A stretch of DNA of 6,155 nucleotides. It comes from an uncultured Lachnospiraceae bacterium (GTDB lineage Bacteria > Bacillota > Clostridia > Lachnospirales > Lachnospiraceae). Shown piece after piece: positions 1 to 6,155 of this stretch. Made by a program: the position numbers and the translations under genes. Where the stretch lies: positions 1-6,155 of the forward strand of contig CAOKHR010000154.1 of assembly GCA_948468325.1 (NCBI GenBank), in the 5' to 3' direction. Each line of letters begins with the position of its first letter. Position 1 is the first letter of the stretch. The notes under the pieces are model-generated. The model was not told where the DNA came from and searched no databases. It saw only the letters and a list, made by a program, of their open reading frames with translations.

Positions 1-2969
1 CTGAATTTTCAAATATCTTAACCGCTATAGCTGCGTTCCGCAAAGACTGTAAGAACGAACAGCTGGTAAACGAAATAAGCCCCTGGCTGAATTCATTAAA
101 TGACATCGCAACTGCAGGAAAAACCGCGCTGGATGCGCTCTTTGCCCTGGAAAAAGGCGACCTGTCCGGTGCATGGGAAGGCCTTGGCACTGCAGGAGAA
201 GCAATGAATACCTGCAATACATATCCAACTTTCAGCGGATCAAATACTATGGCACAGGCAGGCAGCAAGCGTCTCGTACCTTTTGTACAGGCTGCCGTTA
301 TTGCTGCCAATAACCAGATTATTCCTTTCTTAAACCCGGATTCCACGGACTTTACGCCTTCTTTCTTCTCCGTAATGGGGGGCAGTGAACAAAATAATAA
401 CAGCAATTCCGCTAAAATTTTTGACGGAGATGAAACAACCTATGGAACATATCAAATTGTTCAGAAAAAAGACGACTATTTCGGCATTGATATGGGAAGA
501 CCAATTCCTGTAAGCAGCATTGACATTTTGCAGGGTAAGAGCGACTCGGACCATGATTATTACCATAATGTTGCTTTGGAATACTCAACAGACCAGGAAG
601 AATGGACTTTGCTGGAAAATTATGAAAATGATTCGGCTCCCACGCACATTTATAAAGAAGGCCTTAACATTAAAGCCCGATTCATCCGATGTCGTCTGAC
701 AAAAGCCGGCACAAACGGAAAACCCGACTACCATACCTATATCCGGGAAATTACAGTCAACGGAGATATACAAAAAGAACCTGCTTACGGACTGTATGCC
801 AGCGGCAATATTTCTGCCGAAGTAACAAGAGATAAGCTTACCTACTTATTGAACGCCGAATCATCCGTTACGCTTGCTTCCGGCGAATACATCGGCATAA
901 AATTAGAAGAGCTTTCCGGACTGAATACCGTAACTGCAGATTCTGCTTCCGGACTTACGCTGCAATACTCAGAAAACGGCGTCATATGGAAAGAAATGCC
1001 ACAGAATCCGGACGGCGCGGCAGCGCGTTATGTACGTCTGTACAATACGTCCGGCCAGTCCGTTACGCTTCCTTCGGTAAATTTATCCGTAAGCGTATAC
1101 GCCGGTACGATTAAACCGTCAGTTATTGACTACAGCGCTGAATTTTCCATTTTAAACACCGGAAGTGGTTCAGGTACATGGGAAGCTCTCTTTGACGGTG
1201 TAAAAGACGATACGCAGGGTTCTTATATCTGGACAAATACGGCACAGGCAAACGGCCAGTACATTACTGTGGATTTAGGCAGTGAAGTTCCTGTCTATGA
1301 CCTGGCAATCACGCAGAAAAAAGGCAATCCGAACTTTTATAACGCCGCATTTTACTTATCTGCGGAAAACGGCAAATGGGGAGAGCCGATTGCGACAATA
1401 ACCGGCAACGGCGCAACTGTTACGGGTGCAACCCGCACGGAATCGAACGGCTTTGTTGTATTCAGCAAAGGTGACTTGGACGGCCAGATGGCCCGTTACC
1501 TGAAAATTCAGCTTACAGGTTCATCCGGATATTACCTTAGAATTGATGAAATTGAATTCAACACTTCCGTTCCGCAGGCAGAAAATCCTGTAAGCCAGAT
1601 TACAAGCGACACGCTTACGGGCGATTTAGGCAAAATCATAGACGGCAATTTTACAAGCGTATATACGGCTCCGCAGCCTTCCGACGGAACGGCTTCCCTG
1701 ACGTATTATCTGACTGAAAATACGAACCTGACTTCCATCACATTTTTACAGAATGCAAAGGAAATTACAAATGCCGCAGTAAAAGCTAATATTTTAAACG
1801 GCACAACAACCGAAGAAAAAACGCTCGGCACGCTTAACGCTGCAAGTAATTCATTTTATTTGAAAGGCGACGCACATGTACTTTCCGTTACCGTAACCTG
1901 GCCGCAAGGCACCACGCCCTGTCTGTATGAAATTCTTACAAGGACAGGCGAAGCAATACGCACCATCACAATTATGGACGGCAGCACACAAATTGCAGCC
2001 GAAATCTGTCCGGAAGGCAAAGCCATAACGCTTCCGGAAAATAACACACAAAAGGAAGGTTTTATATTTGAGGGCTGGAGCGACGGAAGCACAACTTATC
2101 CGGCTGGCGCCGCATATACCGCAGGCGCAGACGACGTCACTTTAACGGCAGTATGGCGCAGTACTTCCGAAACACAAAAAACTGCCGTAACCATAAAACC
2201 TAAAACTGCTTCTCTGACTGTTGGCCAGACACTGCAGCTTACAAAAGAAATCACACCGGCAGAAGACGCAGACAAAAACGTAACCTGGTCCTCCGGCAGT
2301 GAAGCTGTTGCCACTGTAGACGCGAATGGGCTTGTAACAGCAAAATCAGAAGGAACAGCCGTTATTACCGTAAAGGTAGCAGACAGTGACGCATCCGATA
2401 CTTGTACCGTTACCGTCACAAAAAGCTCCTCAGGAGGCCAGACGCCTCCGCCAGACACTGCTGTCATTGAAGAAAATAAGATCTATTCCTTTGAGGGTCT
2501 GGACTATAAAGTAACCAGTCTTTCCGGTTTGACTGTGGAAATACCCGCACAGAGCAACACTTCCCTGACGAAGATTGTAGTGCCTGACGAGATTGCGCTT
2601 GGCGGAAAAACATACAAGGTAACTTCCGTTGCTGCAAATGCTTTTAAAAACTGCACAAAAGCAGCTTCTGCCGTAATTGGCAAAAACGTAACAAAGATCG
2701 GTGCAAATGCTTTTTCCGGATGCAAAAAACTGAAAATAGTTACCATCAACAGCACAAAATTAAAGTCTGTCGGAGCCAAAGCATTTTATAACTGCAAAGC
2801 GTTGAAAACGATTGTCCTTAAGAGCAAAAATCTTACCTCTGTCGGCAAAAACGCTTTCAAAGGCATCCACAAAAAAGCTGCAATTAAAGTTCCGGCTGCT
2901 AAATTAAAGAAATACAAATCCCTTTTGAAAAATAAAGGCCAGAAAAAAACAGTTAAAATCAAAAAATAA
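1..2969 (+). CDS. Secreted multimodular glycosidase, GH84 (beta-N-acetylglucosaminidase/hyaluronidase-like), C-terminal part, 5' partial
   Basis: The reading frame is open from the left edge (first full codon at 3) to TAA at 2967-2969, leaving 988 visible residues; the ATG at 204 is internal. Residues 1-115 form an Ala/Leu-rich helical region (motifs EISPWLNSLNDIATAG and KRLVPFVQA) resembling the helical bundle after the catalytic barrel of GH84 enzymes such as clostridial NagJ. Then come a CBM32/discoidin-like module (about 121-257, with IFDGDETTYG and ARFIRCRLT), a weaker one (262-370, ARYVRLYN), a clear one (377-522, LFDGVKDDTQGSYIWT and ARYLKIQLTG), a degenerate one (523-649, IIDGNFTSVYT), an InlB B-repeat-like module (652-719, EGFIFEGWSDGS), a Big_2 domain (727-807, VTWSSGSEAVATVDANGLVT), a Ser/Gly/Pro linker and BspA-type LRRs (about 825-967). 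No LPXTG motif or C-terminal membrane segment is present; the end is Lys-rich. Family members remove terminal GlcNAc from mucins or other glycans outside the cell. The catalytic Asp pair and signal peptide would lie upstream, so GH84 is inferred from the accessory architecture; another CBM32-bearing glycosidase family is the alternative. Confidence 0.8.
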   Translation, partial: EFSNILTAIAAFRKDCKNEQLVNEISPWLNSLNDIATAGKTALDALFALEKGDLSGAWEGLGTAGEAMNTCNTYPTFSGSNTMAQAGSKRLVPFVQAAVIAANNQIIPFLNPDSTDFTPSFFSVMGGSEQNNNSNSAKIFDGDETTYGTYQIVQKKDDYFGIDMGRPIPVSSIDILQGKSDSDHDYYHNVALEYSTDQEEWTLLENYENDSAPTHIYKEGLNIKARFIRCRLTKAGTNGKPDYHTYIREITVNGDIQKEPAYGLYASGNISAEVTRDKLTYLLNAESSVTLASGEYIGIKLEELSGLNTVTADSASGLTLQYSENGVIWKEMPQNPDGAAARYVRLYNTSGQSVTLPSVNLSVSVYAGTIKPSVIDYSAEFSILNTGSGSGTWEALFDGVKDDTQGSYIWTNTAQANGQYITVDLGSEVPVYDLAITQKKGNPNFYNAAFYLSAENGKWGEPIATITGNGATVTGATRTESNGFVVFSKGDLDGQMARYLKIQLTGSSGYYLRIDEIEFNTSVPQAENPVSQITSDTLTGDLGKIIDGNFTSVYTAPQPSDGTASLTYYLTENTNLTSITFLQNAKEITNAAVKANILNGTTTEEKTLGTLNAASNSFYLKGDAHVLSVTVTWPQGTTPCLYEILTRTGEAIRTITIMDGSTQIAAEICPEGKAITLPENNTQKEGFIFEGWSDGSTTYPAGAAYTAGADDVTLTAVWRSTSETQKTAVTIKPKTASLTVGQTLQLTKEITPAEDADKNVTWSSGSEAVATVDANGLVTAKSEGTAVITVKVADSDASDTCTVTVTKSSSGGQTPPPDTAVIEENKIYSFEGLDYKVTSLSGLTVEIPAQSNTSLTKIVVPDEIALGGKTYKVTSVAANAFKNCTKAASAVIGKNVTKIGANAFSGCKKLKIVTINSTKLKSVGAKAFYNCKALKTIVLKSKNLTSVGKNAFKGIHKKAAIKVPAAKLKKYKSLLKNKGQKKTVKIKK
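2619..2903 (+). repeat. Four tandem BspA-type LRR (LRR_5) units within the glycosidase
   Basis: Four consecutive units of 23-24 residues follow the pattern (V/L)-(T/K)-x-(V/I)-x-x-x-A-F-x-x-(C/I). Their openings are VTSVAANAFKNC, VTKIGANAFSGC, LKSVGAKAFYNC and LTSVGKNAFKGI, at visible-fragment residues 873-895, 896-919, 920-943 and 944-967. This is the BspA/TpLRR class of leucine-rich repeat found in surface and secreted proteins of anaerobic gut and oral bacteria, where it is linked to adhesion. The last unit loses the cysteine and grades into a basic tail. The repeats are protein-level: the DNA copies are diverged, so recent expansion is unlikely. Confidence 0.85.
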
Positions 2970-2976
2970 AATAGAA

Positions 2977-2991
2977 ATACCCAAAAGGTAT
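2977..2991 (+). other. Small weak hairpin just after the glycosidase stop
   Basis: ATACC (2977-2981) can pair with GGTAT (2987-2991) around a five-base loop (CAAAA), eight bases after the TAA stop. The stem is only five base pairs, AT-rich and not followed by a T run, so it is not a terminator alone. It may protect the mRNA 3' end or be incidental. Nothing else is apparent in the rest of the gap up to the main terminator. Confidence 0.25.
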
Positions 2992-3026
2992 CCCCTAATG
3001 CGCAGAAAAGCATGTGCAATAACTAT

Positions 3027-3070
3027 AAAAAGTCCCGCAAAACAATTTTCATTGTCCTGCGGGACTTTTT
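3027..3070. terminator. Bidirectional intrinsic terminator between the convergent genes
   Basis: A perfect 13-bp inverted repeat pairs 3027-3039 (AAAAAGTCCCGCA) with 3058-3070 (TGCGGGACTTTTT). After a 2x2 internal mismatch, an inner 5-bp stem pairs ACAAT (3042-3046) with ATTGT (3051-3055) around a four-base loop (3047-3050). The GC-rich core is followed by a T run when read from either strand, so it can end the glycosidase transcript on the + strand and the deoB transcript on the - strand. The deoB stop codon (3069-3071) overlaps the outer end of the stem. Confidence 0.93.
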
Positions 3071-4220
3071 ATATTATGCTGACTCCCTGGCATTTTACAG
3101 GCAGTCCGAACAAACTTAAAACCGTTGCCGCAATATCGCAAAATCCATTCCGCGTTCCGTAATTTCTTCCGGCGGGAATATTGTGCCCAACCATAAGAAG
3201 CGGCGTGTATTCTCTGGAATGATCGGTAGATGCCGTACTTGGGTCACATCCATGATCCGCCGTAATCATAAGAACATCTTCTTTTCCCAAATGCTCTAAC
3301 AGCACCGGAAGCTGCCTGTCAAAATCAGTTAACGCCTTTGCATATCCGTCTGCATCATTCCGGTGTCCATACAGCATGTCATAATCCACAAGATTTGTAA
3401 AACACAATCCTTCAAAATCCCTGTCCATATATGCAAGTGTCTGGCGGATGCCTTCTTCATTGCCTGCCGTACGTTTATACTCCGTAATCCCCCGCCCTGC
3501 AAAAATATCTATAATCTTTCCCACGGAAAGCACATCGTAACCGGATTCCTTCAGCTGGTCCAGCATCGTAATCCGCGGCGGTTCCAAAGAAAAATCGTGC
3601 CGTCCGGACGTCCGTACAAAACTCCCCGGCTCTCCTGTAAAAGGACGGGCAATCACACGGCCTGCTCCATGCTCTCCCTTAAGCATTTCCCTTGCAATTT
3701 TACAATATTCATATAAAGTTTCTACCGGAACCAGATCTTCATGCGCTGCAACCTGAAAAACCGAATCCGCAGAAGTATATACAATCAAATCTCCCGTATT
3801 TAAATGACGTTCTCCATAGTCTTTGATTACTTCTGTACCGGAATAAGGTTTGTTGCACAAAACACCCCGGTTCGTCCTTCTTTTAAATTCTTCGATAATC
3901 TCTTTCGGAAAGCCTTCCGGATACACAGGCAGCGGATTTTCTGATACAATTCCTGCAATTTCCCAATGTCCGATGGTTGTGTCTTTTCCTCTGGACAATT
4001 CTTTCATACGTGCATAGGAACCCTGGGGCGCCGGCTCTTTTTCACCGATATTTACTCCGTCAATATTAAACAATCCAAGCTTTCGCATATTCGGCATCGA
4101 AAAATACCTGCTTTTGGAAGCTGCCAGAAGCGTATTGCTGCCTGCGTCGCCATAATCTGCGGCATCCGGCATTTCTCCGATACCAACGCTGTCTAATACA
4201 ATCAAAAACACTCTTTTCAT
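3069..4220 (-). CDS. deoB: Phosphopentomutase
   Basis: A complete 383-residue protein that interconverts ribose 1-phosphate with ribose 5-phosphate, and the deoxyribose equivalents, in the cytoplasm, linking nucleoside phosphorolysis to central carbon metabolism. It belongs to the alkaline-phosphatase-like metalloenzyme superfamily. By comparison with the Bacillus cereus enzyme, the expected dimanganese ligands are all visible: D10 (VLDSVGIGE), D281 and H286 (DYDMLYGH), D322 and H323 (ITADHG) and H334 (TDHSREY). The phosphorylated threonine is T81 in GKDTTIGHWE. The inserted cap domain lies between about residues 95 and 210 and carries the NKPYSGTE, YTSADSVFQ and RVIARPF(T)GEPG motifs. Length is close to the family norm (about 390). 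The ATG at 4218-4220 is supported by TAAGGAG six bases upstream. The gene sits 10 bases after an unknown gene on the same strand and ends inside a terminator, so it is the last gene of its transcript. No purine nucleoside phosphorylase gene follows it. Confidence 0.97.
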   Translation of the reverse strand: MKRVFLIVLDSVGIGEMPDAADYGDAGSNTLLAASKSRYFSMPNMRKLGLFNIDGVNIGEKEPAPQGSYARMKELSRGKDTTIGHWEIAGIVSENPLPVYPEGFPKEIIEEFKRRTNRGVLCNKPYSGTEVIKDYGERHLNTGDLIVYTSADSVFQVAAHEDLVPVETLYEYCKIAREMLKGEHGAGRVIARPFTGEPGSFVRTSGRHDFSLEPPRITMLDQLKESGYDVLSVGKIIDIFAGRGITEYKRTAGNEEGIRQTLAYMDRDFEGLCFTNLVDYDMLYGHRNDADGYAKALTDFDRQLPVLLEHLGKEDVLMITADHGCDPSTASTDHSREYTPLLMVGHNIPAGRNYGTRNGFCDIAATVLSLFGLPVKCQGVSII

Positions 4221-4226
4221 GTTGCG

Positions 4227-4233
4227 CTCCTTA
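4227..4233 (-). promoter_or_regulatory. deoB ribosome binding site overlapping the upstream stop codon
   Basis: Read on the - strand the sequence is TAAGGAG, followed by six bases and the deoB ATG. It is a near-consensus Shine-Dalgarno at ideal spacing. The TAA stop of the upstream gene (4231-4233) forms the first three bases of this motif, so ribosomes finishing the upstream gene stop on the deoB entry site. This fixes the deoB start and suggests cotranscription with translational coupling. Confidence 0.9.
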
Positions 4234-6155
4234 TCTGTTCATCTTATAGCCGCACTTCGGACAGACGTTTCCTGTCTTATACGTATAACCGCATCGAAAA
4301 CAGCAGATCGTCTCATGCTTTTCCTTTGCAAGATATGTTACAGTTCTTGAATCCGGCTTTTCCTGCAGATAATGAATAAACTCCTCGAGGCAGTTGCCCC
4401 ATGCTACAATTTCTTTCTTCTCTACCGCATATGGAATTTTAATTCTGCTGCCGTCCTTCATTTCAATGAAAAGCCCCGTATTGAAAAGCCCTGTCTGGGA
4501 ATGCATTCTTTTCATGTCTTCTATCGGCACAACATATGCATGAAACATCGTTCTGTAAAAAATATGCTCCGGTGTTAAAATCATGCCTTCTTTTCCTGAC
4601 TGGTCTCTCGATGTATCGACAACAAGAATCGGATATTCAAACGTATCCCGCGTCGTCCCGTAAGTATCCAATGCAAAATGAACAACCTCATACTCCTCCG
4701 GTTCTGCTTCCTGTGACGCAACTTTTCCCGCCGGATAGAAGTGATGTCTGCTGTTTTTTTGAATCCTTCCGTCTAAATCTCTTTTCAGCTTATGCACCAA
4801 AAGATCACACTCTTCAATCTTTAACTTTTTAATCCTTTTCTTAAGCATTTCCAGTGCATTTGTTTTTAATTCCGGCAAAAAAACGCCCTCTTCGATCTTT
4901 TGATACGCTTCCAGTGTCTCTGTAATCGTCATCTTCGGATCGCCGCAAATTTGCGCAATTGCATCTTCGTCCATTCTGTGCAGACGCTCATGAAGTTCTT
5001 CCAGATAAGGCTCTAAAATGTCTCTTTCAAAATTCTGGTCCCTAAGCCAATCCATCAAATCCGTCAGCCCTTTTCTGTCTGCCGATTTTGCACGATGTAT
5101 TGCATTTTCAATTTCCTGATGCTCTGCTTTCCTTCTGTATTCTTCTAAAACCTCCTCATAAGGCGAAAGATCTACTTCCGTATATCCCTTTAAACGCTCG
5201 ACATAGCCGTTATACTGCTTCATATCCATCTTTTGCGGTATTTTCTTAACCAGCCCGGCAACTTCTGCCTCTCCCCGTTTCTTTTTCTCTTTATAAAGAG
5301 GTTCAAGCACAGCAGCCCTTTCTTCTTCCGACGGATTCATCGCTTCGATTTTTTCTACTGACTGCCGTATTTTTGCATAATTCTGTCCCCTGCAGCCAGA
5401 AGAAATCTCATGAATACGGTCCTTTCTCTGCTGCTTCTCCTTTTTCGTAACTATTTTTAAAAACGGTTCCTTTTCTGCATCGTATAAATTCTTATCACGC
5501 AGCAGCTCGTTTTTTAAATCTGTCACCTGAATTGGTGAAAGCCTGTCTAATATCTGGCATTTTGCTGCATATCTCTTTTTCGCCGCTTCACGCCTTGCTT
5601 CGGGAATTTCATCCTTTTTCTTCTCTGGCTGCACTGCATCTGCATTCTGCTTCTTCCCTGCTTCGCTTCCGCTACCCGCTGCCGCATCCAAATGCCCTGC
5701 CTGGGACCGCGCATTTTCTTTCCGGACCGCAGACGCTGTCTGCAGGGAAGCTTTCGGCTTTCGGAATGCATCTGCCGTCTCTTTTATCTTCTTCGCAGTT
5801 TCATCTGCCTTATCCACCGTTCTTGCCATGCGGCGCTTCTTTGCTTCATTCTGTATCACTCTTTCAAAACGCTGCACGCTTTCTTGCGGATAAAATCCCT
5901 CTTCTATCATTTCCCCTATGTCTGACAGCGCATCCTCCGACAGAAGTTCCATATGACTGCAGACTTCTTCTAAAGATTCCTCCGGCTCTTTTTGATTTAT
6001 CTGTGCTTCTCCCTCCGGCATTGTTTCAAATTGGTTGTAATTGCAATTGGAAACTCTGTCTGCTTTCTGGCCGAATAACTCCTTATAATCTTCATATGCC
6101 GGAACATCTTCAAAAAAATCCATAACATAGACGTCGCCCTCTGACAAAAGCTTCT
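4231..6155 (-). CDS. Helical-repeat protein with C-terminal zinc ribbon, unknown function, 5' end probably outside window
   Basis: I do not recognise this protein. The frame is open to the right edge. A TTG at 6147 (638 residues) has only a weak AGAAG upstream, and the first in-frame ATG is at 6123 (630 residues) with only a distant GAGGG. The true start may therefore lie beyond the window. Numbering from 6147: an acidic N-terminus (1-57); a possible single helical unit (58-107); a Lys/Ala/Glu-rich, probably disordered linker (108-200); about five helical repeats (208-458); a compact beta-rich domain (487-598) with LTPEHIFYRTMF, YVVPIEDMKRM and IEMKDGSRIKIPY, which I suspect has a PH-like fold; and a zinc ribbon with C616-x2-C619 and C629-x2-C632, six residues from the end. 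There is no signal peptide or membrane segment, so it is probably cytoplasmic. It is followed after 10 bases by deoB and shares its transcript. Domain layout suggests a scaffold or regulatory role rather than an enzyme, but this is inference. Confidence 0.85.
   Translation of the reverse strand, partial: KLLSEGDVYVMDFFEDVPAYEDYKELFGQKADRVSNCNYNQFETMPEGEAQINQKEPEESLEEVCSHMELLSEDALSDIGEMIEEGFYPQESVQRFERVIQNEAKKRRMARTVDKADETAKKIKETADAFRKPKASLQTASAVRKENARSQAGHLDAAAGSGSEAGKKQNADAVQPEKKKDEIPEARREAAKKRYAAKCQILDRLSPIQVTDLKNELLRDKNLYDAEKEPFLKIVTKKEKQQRKDRIHEISSGCRGQNYAKIRQSVEKIEAMNPSEEERAAVLEPLYKEKKKRGEAEVAGLVKKIPQKMDMKQYNGYVERLKGYTEVDLSPYEEVLEEYRRKAEHQEIENAIHRAKSADRKGLTDLMDWLRDQNFERDILEPYLEELHERLHRMDEDAIAQICGDPKMTITETLEAYQKIEEGVFLPELKTNALEMLKKRIKKLKIEECDLLVHKLKRDLDGRIQKNSRHHFYPAGKVASQEAEPEEYEVVHFALDTYGTTRDTFEYPILVVDTSRDQSGKEGMILTPEHIFYRTMFHAYVVPIEDMKRMHSQTGLFNTGLFIEMKDGSRIKIPYAVEKKEIVAWGNCLEEFIHYLQEKPDSRTVTYLAKEKHETICCFRCGYTYKTGNVCPKCGYKMNR
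4252..4302 (-). other. C-terminal zinc-ribbon motif of the unknown protein
   Basis: Two zinc knuckles, CFRCGY and CPKCGY, lie nine residues apart (C616, C619, C629, C632). This is the pattern of a small treble-cysteine-pair zinc ribbon as seen in many bacterial regulatory and scaffold proteins. An extra cysteine, C615, precedes the first knuckle. The position at the extreme C-terminus is unusual only in that many such proteins carry the ribbon at the N-terminus. Confidence 0.8.
4774..5526 (-). repeat. Five tandem ~50-residue helical repeats in the zinc-ribbon protein
   Basis: Residues 208-458 (numbered from the TTG at 6147) split into about five diverged units. Each has a hydrophobic-patterned helix, a turn, then an (E/S)-P-hydrophobic/aromatic start to a long charged helix and a third short helix. 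Anchors are EPFLKIV (P228), EPLYKEK (P283), SPYEEVL (P329), EPYLEEL (P380) and TNALEML (around N430, proline lost). Successive anchors are 55, 46, 51 and about 50 residues apart. Residues 58-107 (5827-5976) may be a detached sixth copy: IEEGFYP there resembles IEEGVFLP before the last anchor. The DNA is not obviously repetitive, so the duplication is old. Alignment was by eye. Confidence 0.55.

Noticed and set aside
204..206. ATG at 204 as the start of the glycosidase gene
   Set aside because: The frame is open for 67 more codons upstream, these read as GH84-type helical domain, and there is no signal peptide after this ATG although the protein is clearly of the secreted type.
2433..2449. Inverted repeat GGAGGC/GCCTCC with a five-base loop inside the glycosidase gene
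   Set aside because: It falls in the Gly-Gly-Gln-Thr-Pro-Pro linker, where glycine and proline codons are naturally complementary, and no T run follows, so a terminator or regulatory role is not supported.
2096..2467. A 123-codon open frame on the - strand within the glycosidase gene
   Set aside because: It is opposite the Big_2/InlB-like region; its Val/Ser/Ala-rich product is the expected shadow of Thr/Ala/Val-rich coding DNA, and no promoter or ribosome binding site supports it.
2619..2903. LRR-encoding region as a DNA tandem repeat or CRISPR-like array
   Set aside because: The 23-24-residue periodicity exists only in the protein; the nucleotide copies are too diverged and no spacers are present.
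3363..3716. A 117-codon open frame on the + strand inside deoB
   Set aside because: deoB is intact and strongly conserved in this region; the + strand product has no recognisable feature.
5532..6125. A 197-codon open frame on the + strand antisense to the helical-repeat gene
   Set aside because: It mirrors the Lys/Ala/Glu-rich low-complexity part of the - strand gene, yields a Leu/Ser/Pro/His-rich sequence with no domain, and has no credible ribosome binding site.

Overview
The window looks like chromosomal DNA of a gut-type clostridial Firmicute, most likely Lachnospiraceae. Supporting signs are moderate GC, a strong AAGGAG ribosome binding site, a large secreted modular glycosidase ending in BspA-type leucine-rich repeats with a lysine-rich tail, and a Firmicute-type phosphopentomutase. 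The assignment is inferred from style of sequence, not from a database match.

Layout: two convergent transcription units meet at a shared terminator. On the + strand, positions 1-2969 hold the 3' part (988 codons before the stop) of a large extracellular protein. It contains the helical domain that follows a GH84 (beta-N-acetylglucosaminidase/hyaluronidase) catalytic domain, several discoidin/CBM32-like modules, an InlB B-repeat-like module, a Big_2 immunoglobulin-like domain and four BspA-type LRR units. The catalytic domain lies upstream of the window.

A 99-base gap (2970-3068) contains a near-ideal hairpin flanked by A and T runs on both sides, so it can stop transcription in both directions. 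On the - strand, reading away from the right edge, comes first a gene for a roughly 640-residue cytoplasmic protein of unknown function. It has tandem helical repeats of about 50 residues, a low-complexity linker, a compact beta-rich domain and a C-terminal four-cysteine zinc ribbon, and its 5' end is probably cut by the window edge. After a 10-base gap comes deoB (phosphopentomutase), complete with all expected metal ligands and the phosphorylated threonine. The stop codon of the unknown gene lies inside the deoB ribosome binding site, which suggests translational coupling, and the deoB stop codon lies inside the terminator stem.

The functional picture is host or dietary glycan degradation on one strand and nucleoside/pentose salvage on the other, with no evident link between them. 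I see no CRISPR array, tRNA, rRNA, insertion sequence or recognisable defence system. The least explained element is the helical-repeat/zinc-ribbon protein coupled to deoB.
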